A DNA stretch of 64,000 nt from the NCBI GenBank assembly GCA_028829895.1, contig CM054183.1:77479071-77543070 (forward strand). The letters are read 5' to 3'. Source of the DNA: Sinotaia quadrata (taxonomy: Eukaryota > Mollusca > Gastropoda > Architaenioglossa > Viviparidae). Both the position numbers and the translations under genes were made by a program. Below the pieces are notes generated by a model, which was not told where the DNA came from, searched no databases, and was given only the letters and a program-made list of their open reading frames with translations. Below, one piece after another: positions 35,041 through 45,839 of this stretch; the stretch's first letter is position 1; each line of letters begins with the position of its first letter.

Positions 35041-35219
35041 TGGGGATGTGATGGAGGTGAAATTGCTTCAGGTGTTATTGGTGATGTGATGTTATAGAGG
35101 ATGTGATGGTGGAGTCTGGCAGGGAATATATTGCCGGTTTTATAGGGGATGTGATGTGGCAGGGGATGTGAAATGGCATATGATGCAGAAATGTGATTGA
35201 AGGAGATGTATTGGGTATG

Positions 35220-35430
35220 AGACATGATACTAGTCGGGATGCTAGATAGAATGCTAGTCGGGATGCTAGACGTGATGGTAGATGTGATGTTAGACGTGAT
35301 GATAGTCGGGATGCTAGTCGTGATGATAGACGTGATGATAGATGTGATGATAGACGTGATGATAGATGTGATGATAGATGTGATGATAGACGTGATGATA
35401 GATGTGATGATAGACGTGATGCAGGAAGTG
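35220..35430. repeat. 12-bp repeat, GATGATAGATGT / GATGATAGACGT
   Basis: About 17 units alternating T and C at one position. On the left it grades into GGGATGCTAGWY units. Being a multiple of 3, it opens Met/Asp/Val frames that are artefacts. Confidence 0.95.
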
Positions 35431-36198
35431 ATGAACGGCGATTATACGCATGCGAGTGGCAAGATAAATTTTGATTATTTTCATCTCCACCTCGATCTCA
35501 AATAATGACGTCATAAATGGATATCAAACTGTCGTGGCTACTCATTCAAATAGAAATTATGGATCCCCGTCCCAAATCACGTGGTTTGCGTAAGTCAAAG
35601 ACACTTCGAAGCGGGTGGGGTTGGGGGCGGGGTGCTTGAGGCAGTAAGTCAAAAGTGTTGGAATACAAACATCAAACCAGTCAGAGCACGACCGCCTGAC
35701 ACTTCACCTGGGGACCGCGGCCACAGCAACAGATCCTTACTTGGGCACTTTGACAGACGGCAACATGTGCGGAAAATTTCCGGAATGGTTAAGGCGCCAA
35801 AAAGAATTTCGTGAGAGGTGCGAGCTGGCCAAGTTCGGGTCTCGCGGTGCACGTGCCCGCAGGCATCACAGGTCCTCTCCAGGCGCCTAGAGGTATCCTC
35901 TTGACTACCGTGCTTTACAGCAGCCTGCCTCCCGCAGCGTACTGTCGGCACCTCTCTTGTAGATCTGGTACAGGCTCTCAACAGCCAAGCACCCCTTCAC
36001 TCACACACAGGCCGGGCCGGGACAAGGATTGGTAACAGAAGCTTGTGGTGTCAGAAAAGTAGGAGGTCGAGAGGGGGTGGGGGTTGAAGGCGAAACAGTA
36101 ACCTTTGAGGTCTGGCTGCAAACTAACTTTCTGTATCCAGTTTACAGGAATGGGTAGGGAGAGAGAGAAAAAAAATCATAATATTAAATACGCGAGCG
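35431..36198. promoter_or_regulatory. GC-rich complex island
   Basis: Positions 35570-36060 are the most GC-rich complex sequence in the last intron. They contain GGTGCACGTGCCCGC (an E-box CACGTG) and TGACGTCA at 35507-35514. Overlapping frames occur on both strands (plus 35581-35814, minus 35649-35981) without a domain. The right edge contains the interspersed fragment 35982-36036. Possible regulatory element or old transposon. Confidence 0.25.
35982..36036 (+). repeat. Interspersed repeat fragment, copy 2
   Basis: Aligns with 30020-30073; begins AGCCAAGCACCCCTTCACTC and ends at GGTAACAGA. Family unknown. Confidence 0.6.
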
Positions 36199-36382
36199 CG
36201 TGTGTGGTGTATAGCAGAAAAGATGTGACACTTTTTGTTGTTACGTCTGAAGTGTCATTGCGTAATGTTATCTAGTCCTGGGATCCAAAACGTGTGTGGT
36301 GCATAGCAGAAAAGATGTGACACTTTTTGTCGTTACGTCTGAAGTGTCATTGCGTAATGTTATCTAGTCCTGGGATCCAAAA
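36199..36382. repeat. Tandem duplication, 92-bp unit, two copies
   Basis: 36199-36290 and 36291-36382 are almost identical (for example GCAGAAAAGATGTGACAC in both), indicating a recent duplication. Confidence 0.95.
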
Positions 36383-36837
36383 CGGTGTGCTGGGGTCCAG
36401 AGGAGTTGCTAAATATAATTTGCTAGTCAAGAAAAGCACTATGGCATGATGCCTTTTCCAATAACACTAATACAAGATCTATAGGCTGATTTGCAAGTTT
36501 TTAAACAATATATTTCAATAGCCTGATACAGAGATTCCGGTACTGCTTTTTCAAAAATACATTACAAACAAGCAGATGTTGAAACAACGAACTATTGTAA
36601 CAAAAATCAAATGCTACACCAACAGAGAGATAACAAACAACAAATGCTACACCAAGAGAGAGATAATGTAACAATGAACACATGCAATATGGTAAACTAC
36701 CATCACAACAAACATCTATGTAAAAACACAACGGCTAACACTATTACTTGTGAAAGTGTCTGTTTAGGCCACTAAAACAATGACAAAATTTAAAATTAAA
36801 ACTTAACGGTAGCAATGTGTCGCTGCTAATCATCGCT
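36383..36837. other. Non-repetitive intron stretch
   Basis: A short duplication of ACAAATGCTACACCAA near 36605-36655. No gene seen. Confidence 0.6.
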
Positions 36838-37080
36838 ATATTAATCAAGAGTTTCGTCATGACTCGTGTCTGTCTAAAACACCCAGCGCCACCCGAAATC
36901 CAGACAGTGCCTAGCTTTATTAATCGAGACTTTCGTCATGACAGTCTGTCTAAAACACCCAGCGCCACCCGAAATCCAGACAGTGCCTAGCTTTATTAAT
37001 CGAGACTTTCGTCATGACTAGTGTCTGTCTAAAACACTAAAACACCCAGCGCCACCCGAAATCCAGACAGTGCCTAGCTT
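36838..37080. repeat. Tandem repeat, 76-79-bp unit, three copies
   Basis: The unit includes TTAATCGAGACTTTCGTCAT and CACCCAGCGCCACCCGAAAT. TTAATC recurs near 36841, 36919 and 36997. Confidence 0.94.
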
Positions 37081-37424
37081 CGACCCGGCATCCTCGTGGA
37101 ATGGCTTTGGAGTGGGGACCGATTTCCTTCCATAATCGACAGATAATTATCAAAAGGGGTTGTCAAAATAGAATCGTGGCGTGGTTTGCCCAAGGCTCAT
37201 CTGCAACAAAACTCCAAAATCGATGACAGTTGATCTCTCGGGAATTTGCGGCATGGGGAAATGGCAAAGCACCGTAGAGAAGGGAAGGTTTGAGGGAGTG
37301 GGGAGGGTTCTTTCTTGAGTTTATAGTAGGACTTCCGGGGGTAGGGTTGAAAGAGTGGGGCCTGTCATGAACTGGAGGAGGGAGAGAGGGGGAAGTATGG
37401 GACCGTAGATACAGCTTTGAAGCA
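37081..37424. promoter_or_regulatory. Complex island with GATAATTATC palindrome, possible enhancer
   Basis: Non-repetitive, balanced sequence with a perfect 10-bp palindrome GATAATTATC at 37142-37151, combining a homeodomain core (TAATTA-like) with GATA half-sites. A minus-strand frame (37163-37447) is Pro/Ser-rich and has no family resemblance. Candidate intronic enhancer of Lhx1/5 by position and composition only. Confidence 0.25.
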
Positions 37425-37660
37425 CGCAGATACCTAGTTGAACTCACTGTGAGACAAATACAGGAGCGGATAAAAGGAGACAGAAAAGTGGGTGGGTGAA
37501 ATACGCGAATACATAGTTGAACTCACTGTGAGACAAATACAGGAGCGGATAAAAGGAGATAGAAAAGTGGGTGGGTGAAATACGCGAATACATAGTTGAA
37601 CTCACTGTGAGACAAATACAGGAGCGGATAAAAGGAGACAGAAAAGTGGGTGGGTGAAAA
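37425..37660. repeat. Tandem repeat, 79-bp unit, three copies
   Basis: The unit includes CATAGTTGAACTCACTGTGA and GAGCGGATAAAAGGAGACAG. AACTCACT recurs at 37441, 37520 and 37599. Confidence 0.96.
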
Positions 37661-38274
37661 TTATATTAATTCAAATGTAAAAGAATGTGTGTTTGTATGA
37701 GTGAGAGAGAGAGAGAAAGAGGACTGATCAAATCAAACACGAGAAAAGAGCGGAAACTTCATACAAAAAAAAAAAATATAAACGTCATGAGAGATTGAGC
37801 TAAGAAAAACAGAGATGACAAATTGTGAAATCACGCACAACTGAACAGGGTTCATTCCTAGTCTCGTAAAGATTGCGTTTAATGACATTTGAATTACAAT
37901 AATCTCATTCATTAAAACGTGTTTTTAATGAGGCCATAAATGTATTTCTAAGGTTATACATTTCTATGCGCGGTTAAAGATTTATAGACTTTTTTCAAGT
38001 TCGTAATTTTGTTTAGCCATAGATCTGTTTCAATGTCTCATATTATGTTTGCACGATCAAAAGTTTTGTTTGCTATGTGTGCACTACATGATTACTAATT
38101 TGATTACAATGCTGCAAATTTGTTTACAGGGTTACAAAAGCACAAATAAATACAAATTTGTTTACAAGGATACAAAAACACAAATAAATACGAACATCTT
38201 ACGAAGATGCCCTTGAAAACAAATGTTTTATATTGTGAACAGATGAAAGATCTTGAAAATTTATTCAGTTTTGA
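37661..38274. other. AT-rich intron stretch
   Basis: A short GA run near 37702-37720 and a duplication of ACAAATTTGTTTACA words near 38115-38165. No gene seen. Confidence 0.6.
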
Positions 38275-38475
38275 TTATACATTTAAAAGGACTTAAAACA
38301 AAATGTGTAAAAATAAAACATTTAAAAGGACTTAAAACAAAATGTGTAAAAATAAAACATTTAAAAGGACTTAAAACAAAATGTGTAAAAATAAAACATT
38401 TAAAAGGACTTAAAACAAAATGTGTAAAAATAAAACATTTAAAAGGACTTAAAACAAAATGTGTAAAAATAAAAC
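38275..38475. repeat. Minisatellite, 39-bp unit, five copies
   Basis: The unit is ACATTTAAAAGGACTTAAAA then CAAAATGTGTAAAAATAAA, with essentially no variation. The 39-bp period leaves a repeated 13-residue frame open on the plus strand (38253-38534), an artefact. Confidence 0.97.
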
Positions 38476-38604
38476 CTATAGTAAATGAGTCTTACAGTGT
38501 GAAAAGACAACATGACAAAAGTCTTAAGAATTAAGAAGATTTAGTAAAAGAGACTTTAACATACACAAAATACATAATAACCGATTTTAACATAAGAAGT
38601 CACC

Positions 38605-38947
38605 TTAATAATAGTGCCTCTAACACAACTTAGTAATAGTGCCTCTAACACAACTTAGTAATAGTGCCTCTAACACAACTTAGTAATAGTGCCTCTAACA
38701 CAACTTAGTAATAGTGCCTCTAACACAACTTAGTAATAGTGCCTCTAACACAACTTAGTAATAGTGCCTCTAACAACTTAGTAATAATGCCTCTAACAAC
38801 TTAGTAATAATGCCTCTAACACAGTAATAGTGCCTCTAACACAACTTAGTAATAGTGCCTCTAACACAACTTAGTAATAGTGCCTCTAACACAACTTAGT
38901 AATAGTGCCTCTAACACAACTTAGTAATAGTGCCTCTAACACAACTA
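38605..38947. repeat. Minisatellite, 25-bp unit, about 14 copies
   Basis: The unit is AATAGTGCCTCTAACACAAC then TTAGT. Three central copies are shortened (missing ACAC or similar). Confidence 0.97.
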
Positions 38948-39469
38948 TGCCTAAACTTACATAGACACTAGTGCAAACGAACCCTAAACACAAGAATCAA
39001 TTAGTAAATAACTTTAATAAGTCTTAAATTTAAGAAAACACTATAATAAAAGAGACGTAATATTAAAATGATACTGTAAACGGCTATTAAAAATAAGTAA
39101 ACAACATAGTAAATGAGTCCTAAACATAAAAGACAAATTATTCAAAGAGCCATAATATATATAACCAACGTATACATAAAAAACATATAAATAAAAAATA
39201 TTTCACATAAGTTATCATGTTTCCAATGTTACTGCAAAATTACAATTAAAAATAAATAATATTTATATTATCATAGTACTTAATAGACCGCGATATAACT
39301 GTTAACTTGTAAGAATTTATATCTGTTTTGGTAATACAAAATCACTGGGAAGTACAAATGAAAAAAGAATAAAAAAGCTTTCCTACATCAGTATCGCGGA
39401 TTTCAGTCAAACATCTAGTTGTCAGGATGGAGATGTATAGATAAACAACATTACGTGACCTTTCGACCG
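38948..39469. other. AT-rich intron stretch
   Basis: No recognised feature. Confidence 0.6.
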
Positions 39470-39880
39470 TAAAATCTGTATGTTGGCACAGCAAAAGAGG
39501 TATTACAGCTTCGGTAAAGTACCAAACAGTCAGAGGGCTGCCTGTCATCATTGCGTTCATCTCCAAGGGTCGCTATCGAGTCCGATTATCGTAGGCGGAG
39601 TGGTCACCCCTGCTGACAGCTGCTCTTTCCTATCCTACTCATCATATGACGGCGTGAGTTTTTCTGACCTATCTCTCAGCACACCGACAGCAAATGCAGC
39701 GACGGAACTCGTCTCGTCCACGCTTGCATTGCTAATTAACTCTTCTGGGGGGAAAATCTATCGCGTCATCACCTCTGTCGTTAGACCATCAATTATAACA
39801 CTCTTTCTCTCCGAACAACTCCTGCAGACGTTGACTTCTTGCGATCATCGGTCGTTGAAGAGTTAACGGAGTTTGATGAA
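39470..39880. promoter_or_regulatory. Complex island, possible enhancer or exon
   Basis: GC-richer, repeat-free sequence. It has an E-box CAGCTG near 39618, a homeodomain site GCTAATTAAC near 39730 and ATCAATTA near 39788. A 128-residue plus-strand frame (39480-39866) spans it, Ser/Thr/Leu-rich with no recognisable domain and no clear splice sites. I favour a regulatory island over a gene. Confidence 0.25.
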
Positions 39881-40334
39881 AGCGATTAAGGACGATTTTT
39901 CTTTCAACTGTGCATCTGTATTAAAATCTCTCACATCTCTGTGTCCGTGATGTCAAAGAAGGGAACGTCATTGCTAGTTAGAACAGCATGACGTCATAGT
40001 TTGATTCATTCACTCTCAAATGGTGATTGATTCACTCTTTCTGAGATTTTTTTTCTTGGTACACAACGCTTGAGAGCTCTTGTGTTTAATTCTGTTTTGT
40101 GAAGGATTTTTTCCTTTTCCCAGTTAAAATTAAAAAAAAAAAACTGTTTGAAAGGTGTAAATTATCTATTATATAAACATTATTCCTCTAATCATTTGTA
40201 AACTACATTAGACCAATGAACAGGTTCCGTGTAAAGTGAATGTAGATTTATTCAAGCATAAAAGCATGCATGAATGATTCATTTTTGTTGCTGCTGTATC
40301 AGTTTTTTAAAAAAATTATTCGACGTGTTCGGGT
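39881..40334. other. AT-rich intron stretch
   Basis: Contains ATTCATTCACTC and TGATTCACTC near-duplicates around 40000-40040. No gene seen. Confidence 0.6.
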
Positions 40335-40787
40335 TTTTAAAGTATTTCAGTCATTACATTCAGATCTGACATTTAAAATATTTACGGCCATTACATTCAG
40401 GTTTGACATTTAAAATATTTACAGTCATTACATTCAGATCTGACATTTAAATTATTTACAGTCATTACATGCAGATCTGACATTTAAAGTATTTACAGTC
40501 ATTACATCCAGATCTGACATTTAAAATATTTACAGTCAGTACATTCAGATCTGACATTTAAAATATTTACAGTCATTACATTCAGATCTGACATTTAAAA
40601 TATTTACAGTCATTATATTCAGATTTGACATTTAAAGTATTTACAGTCATTACATTTAGATATGACATTTAAAGTATTTACAGTCATTACATTTATATAT
40701 GACATTTAAAGTATTTACAGTCATTACATTTAGATATGACATTTAAAGTATTTACAGTCATTATATTCAGATCTGACATTTAAAGTT
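40335..40787. repeat. Minisatellite, 37-bp unit, 11-12 copies
   Basis: The unit is GACATTTAAAATATTTACAG then TCATTACATTCAGATCT. Confidence 0.96.
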
Positions 40788-40811
40788 AAATAATTATATT
40801 TCGTGGTATAT

Positions 40812-40982
40812 GAGCTCAGTTTTTCAGGGAGTTTAAATGCAGAGATTAATGTAGTAATTACATTTTGTCTCTCTGCGTTTGAGCTCAGTTTTTCAGGGAG
40901 TTTAAATGCAGAGATTAATGTATCAATTACATTTTGTTTCTCTGCGTTTGAGCTCAGTTTATCACATCTTGAATGTTCAGAT
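40812..40982. repeat. Minisatellite, 69-bp unit, 2.4 copies
   Basis: GAGCTCAGTTT recurs at 40812, 40881 and 40950. Each full unit contains TAATTACATTTTGT. The period is a multiple of 3, so a short repeated frame stays open. Confidence 0.95.
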
Positions 40983-41535
40983 TAATAAAGTAATTATATA
41001 CTATGTTTCTACAATATTTATGTTATATTCTGCATAGTAATGCAATTAAATTATACTTATTTAAATTAGGCATTTACATTATGTACACTGTAAATTTATA
41101 ATATTTTCAAATGTGTAAATCATTTGCAGTGTGTTCAGTTTAGTTATGTTATAATATTAAATTGTCTACTCGTATCATTCTAGTGAACTATCAATAAAAT
41201 AATGGGAATAGAATTCATTAAAATATTAATCATACATAGGGTTTATTCAAGTATTTTTTTTATGTTCAAAGTATTCAAGAATATATGTACTATATAGAAC
41301 TGTTATTATATTGTTAAATAGTTGTGTAATATATATTCAGTAGTTGTGTGTTGTAGTTGCGTTCAGAAATTTGTGTTTATATTAGTTTCTTATATTCATT
41401 ACTTATGTATACTATAAACAACACGATCTGCTTATAACTTTTTGCAGAATTATTAGAAATGATATGATGCTTATTATATATATATTAAATGTATTAAGTT
41501 CATTACGTTTCTTATAAGTATTTATAATATGTTCT
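40983..41535. other. AT-rich intron stretch
   Basis: Extremely AT-rich, with no recognised feature. Confidence 0.6.
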
Positions 41536-41985
41536 GCTTTGTTTCTAAGAACGCAGATTACCCAGGCCACTGTTAACAACTTTCATAACGCTTTCATTCC
41601 TCTTGTCACAGAAATGGCACCACGAAGATCGCAAGTAAGTCTCTTTGGGGGAAGCCTCAGAGCAGGCTGTCATGCGCTGGGAATGATTTATTCTGCCATT
41701 TTCCCTGGGCCCATGTCCATTCCGAGGTGTATAGCGGTCGGTCCTTTAATTACAAATGGGTGATTGCAAAGATCGCCTATTCTGATATGTCACATGGGAG
41801 TAGGACCTATGAACAACCTTTCGGCAAGGAGTCCTATTCGGCCACATTCCGTCCCTTCGTTCTTGAAACAAAGCTTTAACGATTCTTTGTTGCTACTTTT
41901 CTTATTGTCTCTTCCCATCCCATAATATACGGTCTGCAATCTCGAGGGATTAACGGCCAAGTACCAATCATGTGAACGAATCTTA
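41536..41985. promoter_or_regulatory. Complex island beside the Lhx1/5 exon, possible enhancer
   Basis: Repeat-free and balanced, in sharp contrast to the AT-rich DNA on the left and the tandem array on the right. It includes TTTAATTACAAATGGG near 41744 (homeodomain core) and ACAAAGCTTTAACG / CTTTGTTG words near 41868-41893 (SOX/TCF-like). It lies about 1 kb downstream of the 42894-43040 exon within the last intron. Overlapping short frames have no domain. Confidence 0.28.
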
Positions 41986-42029
41986 AATTGTGCGAACGTG
42001 CCTGTAACTTTATTATTGTTTGACACTGT

Positions 42030-42425
42030 GCCTGTGACCGCATTGATAGACAGTGCGCATACAATGTTAATATGTTTGTCAGTGTTTATTTGACCGCATT
42101 AATAAACAGTGTGCATACAATGTTAATATCTTTAACAGTGTTTATTTGACCGCATTAATAAACAGTGTGCATACAATGTTAATAATTTAACAGTGTTTAT
42201 TTGACCGCATTAATAAACAGTGTGCATACAATGTTAATATCTTTAACAGTGTTTATTTGACCGCATTAATAAACAGTGTGCATACAATGTTAATATCTTT
42301 AACAGTGTTTATTTGACCGCATTAATAAACAGTGTGCATACAATGTTAATATCTTTGTCGTGTTTATTTGACCGCATTAATAAACAGTGTACATACAATG
42401 TTAATATCCTTGTCAGTGTTTATTT
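42030..42425. repeat. Minisatellite, about 55-bp unit, seven copies
   Basis: The unit includes TTATTTGACCGCATTAATAA and CAGTGTGCATACAATGTTAA. TTGACCGC recurs near 42090, 42146 and 42201. Confidence 0.96.
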
Positions 42426-42893
42426 GCAATCATGTAACATATGAGTCTGTGTCAGTGTGCATTTCATTGTTCAGCAGCATGTAGGTCTAAGTGTCTTAAT
42501 CTTAGTCATTCTGTCAATGTACATTTCATTGTAGGCCTGTCTTCATCTTAGTCATTCAGTCAATGTACATTTCATTAAACATTGCACAGCAGTGTAGGCT
42601 ATGTGCCTTTATCTTAGTCACTTGCGGCAGTATGCATTGATGTATAAATCTAAGCCATTGTTTGTACGTTCACTAACACTATCCCTGTCACTGATTTTAA
42701 TGTTTCGCTATAGAATAAGGTGAATCTGTAGTATGGTGCGTTTGCAGTATGGTGAGTCAGTAAAGCAATGGATGTGTGTGTGTGTGTGTGTGTTTTGTTC
42801 TTTCTGCGCTTTAATAAAAGCTTCTAAGTAAATCCTTATTACGAATGGAAATACCCAAACTAATTTTTAAAGTGTATATGATGAATAACATAC
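42426..42893. other. Intron stretch with decayed repeats and a short (GT)n
   Basis: Words such as GTCAATGTACATTTCATT recur near 42515 and 42558. A GT run lies at 42773-42791. The last 40 bp hold the start of the intron after the Lhx1/5 exon. Confidence 0.6.
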
Positions 42894-43040
42894 CTTGGGG
42901 GTGCATTCCAGGCTCCATGATGGGTGGTGTACCTTGGGAAGGTGGGAGAAAATTCATTGGTCCTGGACCCTCGGCTCCCTGTCCCAAGAAGAATTCGCCG
43001 TAACCTTGAGGATACCCAGTGTAGAAATCTCCACCATTTT
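42894..43040 (-). CDS. Lhx1/5: LIM-homeobox Lhx1/5 (Lim1-like), penultimate coding exon
   Basis: A 147-bp exon on the minus strand, preceded by a pyrimidine-rich acceptor (TTTTTCCATTTGCAG) and followed by a consensus donor (CAAG|GTATGT). It starts and ends in phase 1, so it is symmetric. It encodes 48 complete residues rich in Gly, Pro, Tyr and Phe: a GGDFYTGYPQGYGEFF block resembling the Tyr/Gly region after the homeodomain of Lhx1/5 (which contains YDFFPQG), then MNFLPPSQGTPPIMEPGMHPQ. Its final G completes the first codon of the exon at 17861, giving a continuous PQ-G-LGPGHEPHYLPGD junction. The activation-domain role is known for the family and not shown here. A symmetric exon could be skipped without a frameshift. 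Confidence 0.82.
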
Positions 43041-43129
43041 CTGCAAATGGAAAAAGTAAGCCACACGTCACAAATTTTGTCTACCATGTCTCAGTATTTA
43101 CGCAGGGTAATTATGTTTGTATGTGCAAT

Positions 43130-43440
43130 TTATATGAGAGGATTGAGCAGAGATTATCTCCTCTTGACTTACAATAAATATTTTGGAGAAGACGAGATGA
43201 CGTTAGTTGCAGAGATTATCTCCTCTTGATTTGCAATAAATTGGAGAAGACGAGATGACGTTTGTTGCACAGATTATCTCCTCTTGACTTGCAATATATT
43301 GGAGAAGACGAGATGACGTTTATTGCACAGATTATCTCCTCTTGGCTTGCAAGATATTGGAAAAGATGAGATGACGTTTGTTGCACAGATTATCTTATTC
43401 TTGACTTGCAAGATATTGGAGACAACAAGAGGACGTTTGT
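43130..43440. repeat. Minisatellite, about 58-bp unit, five copies
   Basis: Unit words are AGATTATCTCCTCTTGACTT and GGAGAAGACGAGATGACGTT. It lies about 90 bp upstream of the exon on the minus strand, close to the branch-point region of that intron. Confidence 0.93.
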
Positions 43441-44049
43441 TGTACAATGTGGTTAGCGCTCAGTACTACAGCTCATATGTCAATTTTACAACAGTAACAA
43501 AGAAATACACAGGTATTGGGTGGCGGAAAAGTGTTATTGTAATAAACATTGAATAGGAAATCAGTAATAATGAATAACAGTGGAGATAATTTGCTCCACA
43601 ATTATTTCTCACAAATAAATAATAATACTTTTGTATTTGATGTGTTGTTCAGACAATAGTATACACATATCAGAAATAATAATTATAATTTTACAGGTTT
43701 CTTCTGACAAATATTTTCTAACACTTAAAGACATTTAATGATGTGGTGCACGTTTCGGTAATACTCACAAAATATTGAAAATGTTATATATTACTAAGAG
43801 ATCTTATGACAAATTATTTGTGACAATAATAGCAATTAATATTCATAGGTGTATGTATGGTGATGGGAAATAATTTTGCTCTTAATCTTTAATTATAAAT
43901 TAGTTTTAAAAAATAAATCGTTTCATATTAGAGCGTGTTCTGGCAAATATTATATCACACTCGGTAATAGTAGTTAATTTTGGTTTGTGGACGATGTTTG
44001 TTTTCTGAGCTTTACGTATAAATCAACAACAGCAACAACAAAATAACGT
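43441..44049. other. AT-rich intron stretch
   Basis: No recognised feature. Confidence 0.6.
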
Positions 44050-44355
44050 CCTATTAGGACAAACGTGTCCTAGCAAGCATTAAACAAAACCCCCAATTGT
44101 TTCTAATATTGACGTGTTCTAGCAAGCATTAAACAAAACCCCATAATTGTTTATATACTGACGTGTTCTACAAGCATTAAACAAAACCCCAAATTGTTTT
44201 TAATACTGACGTGTTCTAGCAAGCATTAAACAAAACCCCATAATTGTTTATATACTGACGTGTTCTACAAGCATTAAACAAAACCCCAAATTGTTTCTAA
44301 TACTGACGTGTTCTAGCAAGCATTAAACAAAATCCCAAAACTGTTTATATACTGA
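44050..44355. repeat. Minisatellite, about 55-bp unit, six copies
   Basis: The unit is ACGTGTTCTAGCAAGCATTA then AACAAAACCCC. Two alternating tails (ATAATTGTTTATATACTG and AAATTGTTTYTAATACTG) show dimeric ordering like that at 6.0-6.4 kb. Confidence 0.92.
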
Positions 44356-44814
44356 CGTCTATTTCATGTGAATGCAAAACAACTGTAATAATATTTTTTG
44401 TAAGTATGGTATATTTTGGAATATTAAATAAAACTCATCAACGATTAATAATACTGAGGTCTGTCTGTCTATATGTATGTGTGCGTGTGCATGCACACGT
44501 GTGTTTTTGTGTGTATGTGTGTTTATGTTGATTCTCTCAAACATTACACATGGTACCAATATTAATTAACTTTCATACGTCTTATCTACGACAAATTTCA
44601 ATAAGATCAATCAGTAGTAGCGGTAGCAGTGAGGCATTCATGATCTCACACATATTAAGTAGAAAATATGCAAGTTTAATTGTAATTTTTTTTTAGTTTT
44701 GAAGTAGTCCATTAACAGAGTATTAATATTTTATTGACAAATTATTATATTCCATTTTCGTTGCAGAAAATATTTCGAGTTAATACTGATGTTAGATATT
44801 GTTCATTAACAAGA
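44356..44814. other. AT-rich intron stretch
   Basis: A short TGTGTG/TATG region near 44460-44525. No gene seen. Confidence 0.6.
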
Positions 44815-45165
44815 AACGAAAGACACCATAATGAGATCGGTAAAACACAAACACCATTAATGAGATTAATAAGATATGAAAGACACAAGAAAAAAAATAA
44901 ATGCACCATAATGAAATAAATAAGACACGAAAGACACCATAATGAGAGCAATATGAGTTGAAATGCCGTATAATGAGATTCAGACGCCATAATGAGATTA
45001 ATATTTCACGACAGATGCCATAATGAGATTAATATTACACGACAGACGCCATAATGAGATGAATACGACACGACAGATGCCATAATGAGATTAATATTAC
45101 ACGACAGACGCCATAATGAGATTATACGACACGACAGACGCCATAATGAGATTAAGACATGACAG
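44815..45165. repeat. Minisatellite, about 29-bp unit
   Basis: The unit is GACAGACGCCATAATGAGAT then TAATATTAC. The left part (from 44815) is a decayed form with GAAAGACACCATAATGAGA. Confidence 0.93.
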
Positions 45166-45289
45166 AAACTATATGAGACCTTCCGACGAAAGATTTTTTG
45201 AATTAGATAATTAACATGGAAACACATTAAAATAACAACGACTGTCCGAGAGTGACTTCAAGCAAACAAATTCGATCCATTCGAATGCT

Positions 45290-45612
45290 CATGCAACTGC
45301 CCTTGTGACAGCAATAGAAACCTACTGTCAATCACTCCGTAAAACCCACGCACCCAACCATCTTGCAGATCGATAACAGGCTCTTGCCCATGTGACAGCA
45401 ATAGAAACCTACTGTCAATCACTCCGTAAAACCCACGCACCCAACCACCTTGCAGATCGATAACAGGCTCTTGCCCTTGTGACAGCAATAGAAACCTACT
45501 GTCAATCACTCCGTAAAACCCACGCACCCAACCACCTTGCAGATCGATAACAGGCTCTTGCCTTTGTGGCAGTAGTAGAAACCTACTGTCAATCACTCTG
45601 TAAAATCCAAAC
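45290..45612. repeat. Minisatellite, 87-bp unit, four copies
   Basis: CCTACTGTCAATCACTCCGT recurs every 87 bp (for example 45321 and 45408). Because 87 = 29 codons, a minus-strand frame of 124 residues stays open through all copies. The peptide has no family resemblance and ends where the array ends, so I treat it as an artefact. Confidence 0.94.
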
Positions 45613-45654
45613 ACCCAACCATCTTGACCCATTCCTTCAGCAAGTGAACATTCC

Positions 45655-45830
45655 AGCTACAGGCAAATCCAAGTGCAAAATACAAGCAAAGCTTACCCAG
45701 TCCAAGTTCAAGAAACGGGCAAAGCTTACCCAGTCCAAATTTAAGATACAGGCTTACCCAGTTCAAGTTCAAGATACAGGCAAAACCTATCCAAGTTCAA
45801 GATACAGGCAAAGCTTACCCAGTCCGAAAT
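45655..45830. repeat. Short repeat, about 33-bp unit
   Basis: Five imperfect copies of CCAAGTTCAAGATACAGGCA then AAGCTTACCCAGT. Confidence 0.88.
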
Positions 45831-45839
45831 GGGTATGGT

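Larger units (their letters stand above)
17862..42893 (-). other. Lhx1/5: Last intron of Lhx1/5 (about 25 kb)
   Basis: Bounded on the minus strand by donor CAAG|GTATGT (42893 downward) and acceptor TTTGAACAG (17862). The two exons join in frame. It is packed with tandem arrays separated by islands of complex sequence. No convincing alternative Lhx1/5 exon was seen inside it. Confidence 0.85.

Noticed and set aside
38605..38947. CRISPR-like regular repeat
   Set aside because: The units are contiguous tandem copies with no unique spacers, and the genome is eukaryotic. The same applies to all other arrays.
45258..45632. 124-codon minus-strand frame with 29-residue repeats
   Set aside because: Explained by the 87-bp unit (29 codons); the frame ends with the array.
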